Assembly: GCA_900074885.1 (NCBI GenBank)
Contig: FJUW01000029.1
Span: 310,001 to 374,000 of the forward strand
Reading direction: 5' to 3'
Source of the DNA: Rhynchosporium graminicola
Lineage: Eukaryota > Ascomycota > Leotiomycetes > Helotiales > Ploettnerulaceae
DNA: 64,000 bases
In this document: positions 58,401 through 64,000 of the stretch, one piece after another
Layout: each line of letters starts with the position of its first letter
Position numbering within the stretch: the stretch's first letter is position 1
Program-made: the position numbers and the translations under genes
The notes under the pieces: model-generated
What the model saw: only the letters and a program-made list of their open reading frames with translations
Told to the model about the DNA's origin: nothing
The model's database searches: none

Positions 58401-58606
58401 GCGGGCGTTCTGGGCGTGTGAGGCGCGCTACCTGGGTACTGGAGGTGGGCAGGCATTGTAGCGTGCTGGGTAGCCTGCAAAGGAGGCAGCGTGGTATGAT
58501 GAATTCCCGTGGCCTGCTGGAGTTGGTGGGGGGAGATGTTCGGCAAATATGGCGAATTGGTATTGTTGGTCATGCCATTGCCTTGGTGGTACTGCTGTCC
58601 GTCCAT
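55419..58606 (-). CDS. C2H2 zinc-finger regulator with fungal-specific domain
   Basis: Two exons, 58606-57817 and 57766-55419, across a 50-nt intron (GTAAGT donor, GCAG acceptor), give 1,045 residues. The N-terminus is Gln/Pro-rich with polyglutamine at about 89-121. Finger 1 (C244, C247, H260, H264; CPHCTKTYLHAKHLKRH) is completed by the splice, followed by HTGDRPYMC and finger 2 (C272, C275, H288, C292), a C2HC type. The linker IRRGNPTGASHLSHAQAHLKK is conserved in this family. Two short repeats VPIKSEY/VPVKSEY look like sumoylation sites. The C-terminal half is the fungal-specific transcription factor domain (PF04082-like), with HFLELFTSFQGHFPVIHMPT and ARREFHLIVDVSRRAGLTK. It is a nuclear DNA-binding regulator; targets are unknown and I give no gene name. 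Confidence 0.88.
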
Positions 58607-59332
58607 GGTGGAGGTAAAAGTCGGAGGTGGGGGAACGAAGATTTTTTCCGGTGAGAATTGGCTCCTAAAATCCTCTACGAGTGGCCAACAGTGTAGTGTC
58701 TGTTACCGTGATACCTCGCCTTTCAAGTGCAACAGCAGTTGCGTGTGACGGTGAATGAGAAGACGATGAAAGGATGGCTCGAGATCCGCTGGTGTTGAAG
58801 GATTTAGGTTTTCGAATATTCGCCTTTTGGGGAGAGTAACACCGGTCCAGTCCACAAACGGTCGATGACGTTGAATCTGACGACGAAGAACCAAAAGGCG
58901 CGTCGAAAAGCGCGACGAAGAGAAGGGCAGTGAAGGATGAAGAATAGAACGAATGAGGCTCAATATTGATGTTGATATGGAAGTAAAGTGGAGTCGGGGA
59001 CTTCATCCATCCAAGAGCCCTTGAGGTTTAGGTAGGTAGGTAGGTAGGTGCTGGTAGAAAGAAAGAAAAAAAGGTGGATGTGGATGTCGGATGGTGGAGG
59101 AAAGGAAAGCTAAGGGTTGTGGCGGGTGTGTGGTGTGGAAGCGGGATGAAGGCAAGGCCAGCCTCAGCCTGGGCCTGGTGGTGGTGGTGGAGGAAGACTG
59201 GGACGACTTGGGATGGCGGACGGCCCAGCGAAACAGTCAAATCAGTCAGTCCAGTCAGTCCAGTCAATTTTGAAAGTCCCCGTCAGCGTTCAGCGTCAGC
59301 CTCCTCAGCCTCAGCCGCTTGCTACAGCGAGC

Positions 59333-59378
59333 GGGATGGGATGGGATGGGATGGGATGGGATGGGATGGGATGGGATG
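59333..59378 (+). repeat. (GGGAT)n tandem array, about 9 units
   Basis: Five-base units, upstream of the C2H2 regulator. Regularly spaced GGG runs with two-base loops could form a G-quadruplex. Confidence 0.92.
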
Positions 59379-59762
59379 AGGATGGAGTCGGATCGGATCT
59401 GGCTGAAAGGCTGCCCCCCGAATAGGATGTTTCTGCTTGCAACGAACGGGCCGAGGGTGGCAGCAGGATGGATGAATAATAGATCAAATAAGAGGATCGA
59501 GCAATGATTCCGTCTCCACGTCTCTTTTGCAAAATCTTTTCTCCAAACTTTGCGATGATGAAAAACTTAGGAGCAGGAAAAACTCAGAGCGAGAACGAAG
59601 CTAGGACGAAGAGGAAATCTGCTGCACTGGACTGGACGGGCCGGACTGGACTGCCCCGGACGTGCCATGCTGCTTTAAGACTTCCGCCCAAGACCAGACT
59701 GACCCTGACTGACGCCGCCTGCATTGCTGGGATGGAAGGACATTGGGATAGGGTTTAGGACG

Positions 59763-59800
59763 GGGACTGGGACTGGGACTGGGACTGGGAATGGGAATGG
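59763..59800 (+). repeat. GGGACT/GGGAAT tandem array
   Basis: Six-base units (GGGACT several times, then GGGAAT twice). Three-base loops between GGG runs fit a G-quadruplex pattern. Confidence 0.88.
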
Positions 59801-59824
59801 AAGGCACGGGGGAAGGAAGGGCCA

Positions 59825-59887
59825 GGGCAAGGGCAAGGGCAAGGGCAAGGGCAAGGGCAAGGGCAAGGGCAAGGGCAAGGGCAAGGG
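59825..59887 (+). repeat. (GGGCAA)n tandem array, about 10 units
   Basis: Perfect six-base units; GGG runs separated by CAA, a textbook G3N3 quadruplex pattern. It also produces the Arg/Ala-, Gly/Lys- and Pro/Leu-type artefact ORFs seen on both strands here. Confidence 0.95.
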
Positions 59888-62800
59888 GCATGGGCAATCA
59901 CCTCAGTCAATGGATGGAATGCCTCGAATGCCTCGAATGGCTCGAATGGATTTGCCCTTTTTGCAGGGACTTCGCTCGCCTCGTCGGCCAGGTTCCCTGC
60001 CATTCTCGGCCAGTCAGTCAGTTAGCAGTCAGTCTCATCTCATCTCGTCTCATCTCATGATTCCCATCTGTCTGCCGCCCACGACTCGATACGACTTATG
60101 ACACAACTAACGGTAGACCCATGTTTGAATGGCAGGCAGGACTGAGTGGCAGATACAGATCTCGTACTATTCTATACTGTACGTGTGGATATGATGAAGC
60201 AATGTATGGCGGGCTGGCTGTATACGAGTACTGTGACGCCCAAGCATTTCTCTTGCCGTTTTATTGGCCTTCTTCATGGGCGGCTCTGTTTGGGCCGGAT
60301 ACCATGATACTCGCTGGCTGTGCGTGAAAGGTACTGTACATGGCGTGCATGCCATAAATACATGTACAGTGCGCCATTTCAGGTATGGACAAGTACTTTG
60401 ACATGGCGAGAAGCATGTCGGCTTGAGAAGGGGATTCGCCCGGCATGGAATTCGGATAGTCTTACTAACATAACAGGCCATTCGTCAATAGGAGACTGAC
60501 TTGACTTGACGACTTGAAGCGCGAGGCGCACGCAGCTGCCCGACAAAGACGGATCGTATATCGCTATCAAAAATGATATCGAGAATTTCCAATGCATCAT
60601 ACAAACACTCTTGACTTTCAAATACGCAAACGCGCGCATGATGCCCTGATGGTAAATACACGTGCCACTGGCAAACATTGTATGAAATGCTCATACTAAC
60701 TATATCCTGGGTTTGAGTTCTTCCCCCTCACAAGGCCCAGCAGCAAATGCCGACGCTAAGATAGGAGAACACGGCCAAGAAAGACCATAACCGGCCGACA
60801 TTCATTTACTTCGTATCAACTACTACTCTTTTCACACTTGCGTTGCGAGCATGTGCCGCTCACAAACTTTCGGGTTTCAAGGCTTGACTGGAAGAGAGTC
60901 TGACCAGCAATCTTTCTCCGTACTCCGTACAGTAGAGCTTGATAAATAATCAATATCAGACTTTCACTGCGCAGCCTTTGCCGCGCTGTACAGCAATGCC
61001 GAGCCCACACCCGGACCAAAGGGACAAGCTTGCCATGCAATTCTGACACTGACGTGCAACCAGCACATCCAAAACGACATGTTACGTGGTACCGTGGCGC
61101 TGCCTCGCTCACCAAGTCAGGATGCGCTGCCCTAATCAAGGAACTTGGCAAGAAAGAGAGAAGTCGCGATTCACGTTGGCAGATAATGTTCTGTCAAATC
61201 ATTCCTAAACCTTCCTGGATCCCGCCAAGCCGCATGTCAAGTTGAAGTGAAACAAACGGTCAACGACCGGTAGTTCCTATCTTCGACAGGCAAGGTCCTG
61301 GGAAATGCGAATCTGGCAGTGACTTTGAGACTGGCAATAGAAACAGCCATGCGGAAGAGATTGATGGCATTTCGTTTTGATTTCTTTCCTTCTGTCGAGT
61401 CAAACCGTAGGAAGAAGCTAAAGTTAACTGACTAACTGCACGTCAACAGCGGCACGCACCTAGTCTCTCCCTCACCTGCAAAACTCTGTATTCTTGTTTG
61501 GGAGACAACATCTCTTCTTGCTTCACATATCTCCTTCAACTGAACAATCTATCATAAACGCCGATGACGCATACGCGCACCAGTCAGTTCAAGATATGTA
61601 TGTATAATTATGACCTAATGGGCAGGTGTGCCGACGAGGAACAAGTCAGGTTCGGACAGGGCAGGGCATGGCAAGGCCCAACTAGGCTAATCCGCGGCTT
61701 TCCCCCGACGTGATAAAACGGCAAGCAGCCAGCAAACCACGCCCTGCAATGTCGGAACAAGACCTTGGGACGAGTCAACGACTCGGTTTTTTGACCTTGA
61801 CGGATTCCTGCGTTGACAGCGATGATCAGATCACATCGAATCGAATCGGCTGTAAACATAGAGTGGCGGGTTAGTTGTCGTTTCGTTGGCTTTCGTATTA
61901 AACTTTGAGTTGCAGTGTAGCATACAACGCCACGAAACTCAACATCAGGATCAGTATTTACGACGAACAGAGCAGTACTCTACCATTACAACTCACGTCA
62001 ACAGGTCGCGAAGCATCTCGAATTGGTAGCAACGACGAGGGCCATGAGAGAACGCAAAATCTCACCCCGCGATTCAGAGGCACGCACGACTCGCCTTCCA
62101 AGACATATGGCCAGCAGCCTATCCCTAAAGAGGAGAACATCCACCAACGAGGTGCTTGATCTCCCTTCCATTTATTCAGCCCTCATCCTTACCCTTCTTG
62201 TTTGCCTTTCTTGCCTTTCCCACACGGTGACCCTTCTCCTTGTCAACCACCAGGGGCCGGTTGTTTCCAATGCATCATCTTTTATGGAACATTGTTCTGT
62301 GTACGGAGTACATCAACCACTCCAACCAGCGGCTGCTTTATGCCGCGCGATGCACACACAGTAGGTGGGAGTAGGTAGCATTTGGATAGACTTCCGGGAA
62401 AATGAAGTTATTTCTAGATCGACAGAAAGACAGAGAAGTTGACAGAGGCTAAGACTTAATAAGAAGAAGATTGCGATTGATCGTGACAATGATATACATA
62501 CAGACAAGTATTAACTGGTCTATAAGCTGGGCGTGTTTCATCCCTTCGACTGTGACTAAACTTGAGCGCAATAGCTATACATACGTAGGAGATTTGGCTA
62601 CCTTTTCTAGCTGATCTCCAATCAATCTCCTTTCCCTTCTGTTTTAGACTTGCTTAACTCGACTTCGGTAGAGGTGCTGTGCAGTATCTTTGAAGGCTCG
62701 TAGACTACCGAATCTATCGTTACGCTTTAGGGAGGCTGGTATTCCTTGGGGATACTATGAGAATTCGGTTTGCGCAAGAGAGAGAGGCATATCGAAATGG

Positions 62801-64000
62801 CAATAAGAGGTCGTTATAGCTTGTGACTGGGTATTTAGATATTGGGAGTGTTACCGATAGTGGAATTCTACAGATTTTACATCGCGCGGCATAAAAGCAG
62901 CCAGGCATCTGTTTGGGTGGTTGATGTATGCAAAAGAATGTTCCACAAAAGGCGAGGCATTGAAAACAATCGGCCACCACCAGGACATCTTCTTGTCCTT
63001 GTGTGGCTGGCGGCAACTTATCAGCATCAGCAGGCCAATGACGGACGTCTCAGGCCTGCCACAGCAAGGCCCTCGGCAGGCTCTGCTTGATTGATTATTA
63101 AGTATGAGACCAGAACCGGTTCACGGCTCATTTGCATCAACTGCAATTCCAGATCCCAAGAGAGTAATGTCTTCCGAAAATGGTATTGATGCAGGCCGTG
63201 CTGCCATTCATACTTCCAACTCAAGATGTGCAACGAATCAGATTGCTTTGTAATGGAAGACAAGAACAGATCGCGAGATCCACAATCGATCAATTCCACA
63301 AAATCTGCCAAAACGGAATCCACCGCACCAAACCCCGGAAGCTAAGATCAGCGTACTATCCTACAAAGCTAGACGATCCAAAGACTCCATATTTTGGCCT
63401 TCATGGAAGCCTACATCGAACGTCTTCGGATGACTTGTCTGAGCTTGTCACGAACACAAACCATAAGGAGTTCATAGCAAGGTCCCCTCTCTCTGCCTCT
63501 CTTTTTCCCTGCATCTTTCCCCAGCTCGGAATTTGACTTCGCGTTTCGGAAGCCTGACTTCATCCCGTCGGCGGCGCTTTTACAGACAATAAGTAACAGA
63601 CCAAAGAAAGGACCGATAGAAAACATCTTTCAACTCCCACTACCAAGCCAGCCTTTCCCTGCGTCTCTCGGGTTCTTGACTCGTTCGCTGCTCGGTCCGT
63701 CGGGCATATTCTGGCCTCCGTTACATAATATTTCCAGAGCACATCACTGGTCGGAGATAAATGCATGCCGGAAACCGTCGCGTTTGTCAACCAGTATAAA
63801 CACGGTCGAATCGATTCGTGTTTACGATGATGGGATGAAGATTCATATATACTTACCAAGTCATGCGACTACCGAAAACTCGCTGGGGACTTGTCTCCAC
63901 CTCCGACAAGCCAAGGAGACAAGGGTCCCGGCATATGAAATCAGACGGTAATAATAGATAGCACTACCAAATCGAGCGAGCAATGCTGCTGCTTCAACTG

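Larger units (their letters stand above)
58607..64000. other. 5.4-kb upstream region without recognisable gene
   Basis: The first 1.3 kb holds GGTA repeats (59031-59049), (GGGAT)n and GGGACT/GGGCAA arrays. From 60.1 kb to the window edge I see only short overlapping ORFs with no domain or splice pattern. It may hold a long leader of the C2H2 regulator, decayed sequence, or a gene truncated at the right edge. Confidence 0.5.

Noticed and set aside
59601..60101. Several ORFs rich in Ala/Leu, Pro/Leu, Gly/Lys or Cys/Pro
   Set aside because: All are translations of the GGGCAA and GGGACT tandem arrays in different frames.
62023..62364. 113-residue plus-strand ORF near the right edge
   Set aside because: Lacks domain, splice context or conserved-looking composition; overlapping ORFs in the other frames are of similar quality.

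Overview
This window looks like nuclear DNA from a filamentous ascomycete (Pezizomycotina), probably a leotiomycete. The reasons are short spliceosomal introns (mostly 50-160 nt, GTRNGT-type donors, CTRAY branch sites, YAG acceptors), fungus-specific families (MTC6, a Pth11/fungal-rhodopsin type membrane protein, a C2H2 plus fungal-specific-domain regulator, DUF2415) and signs of RIP-like decay in an AT-rich island. The class-level placement is an inference from family resemblance only. Exon models were built by hand from reading frame, splice consensus and family continuity; every multi-exon model below closes in phase.

Layout: 1-2.2 kb is nearly empty apart from a weak hydrophobic ORF. 2.2-11.2 kb is a housekeeping block: SEC62 (-), MTC6 (+, 7 exons), an N-terminally anchored hypothetical (-) and a coiled-coil hypothetical (-). 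12.9-15.2 kb holds a broken caspase-fold (clan CD-like) gene followed by an ~84-bp tandem repeat. 17.0-23.8 kb has a large PH-domain protein (+), an L-2-hydroxyglutarate dehydrogenase (-) and a DUF7730/2EXR-like protein (+). 23.8-28.6 kb is an AT-rich, gene-poor island containing a second broken relative of the 13-kb gene. 28.6-39.6 kb carries a seven-helix membrane protein (-), eIF3g (-), mitochondrial Hsp70 (-) and a WD40/DUF2415 protein (+), the last two sharing a promoter that contains a heat-shock element. 39.6-49.2 kb is sparse: one MFS transporter (-) between intergenic stretches full of microsatellites and GGTA/TACC arrays. 49.2-53.7 kb holds MRPL4 (+), GDI1 (+) and two small genes. 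55.4-58.6 kb is a 1,045-residue C2H2 regulator (-), whose upstream 5.4 kb has no recognisable gene but several G-rich tandem arrays.

Functionally the intact genes are mostly conserved cell machinery: ER translocation (SEC62), translation (eIF3g, MRPL4), mitochondrial protein import and folding (Hsp70), mitochondrial metabolite repair (L2HGDH) and vesicle traffic (GDI1). The accessory signal is the two-copy decayed gene family. The copy at 13 kb keeps a His (HGH) and Cys (ACGSG) pair typical of caspase-like peptidases ahead of a long second region; the copy at 26 kb keeps only the second region. Both are broken, and both carry a lesion at the same point of the second region.
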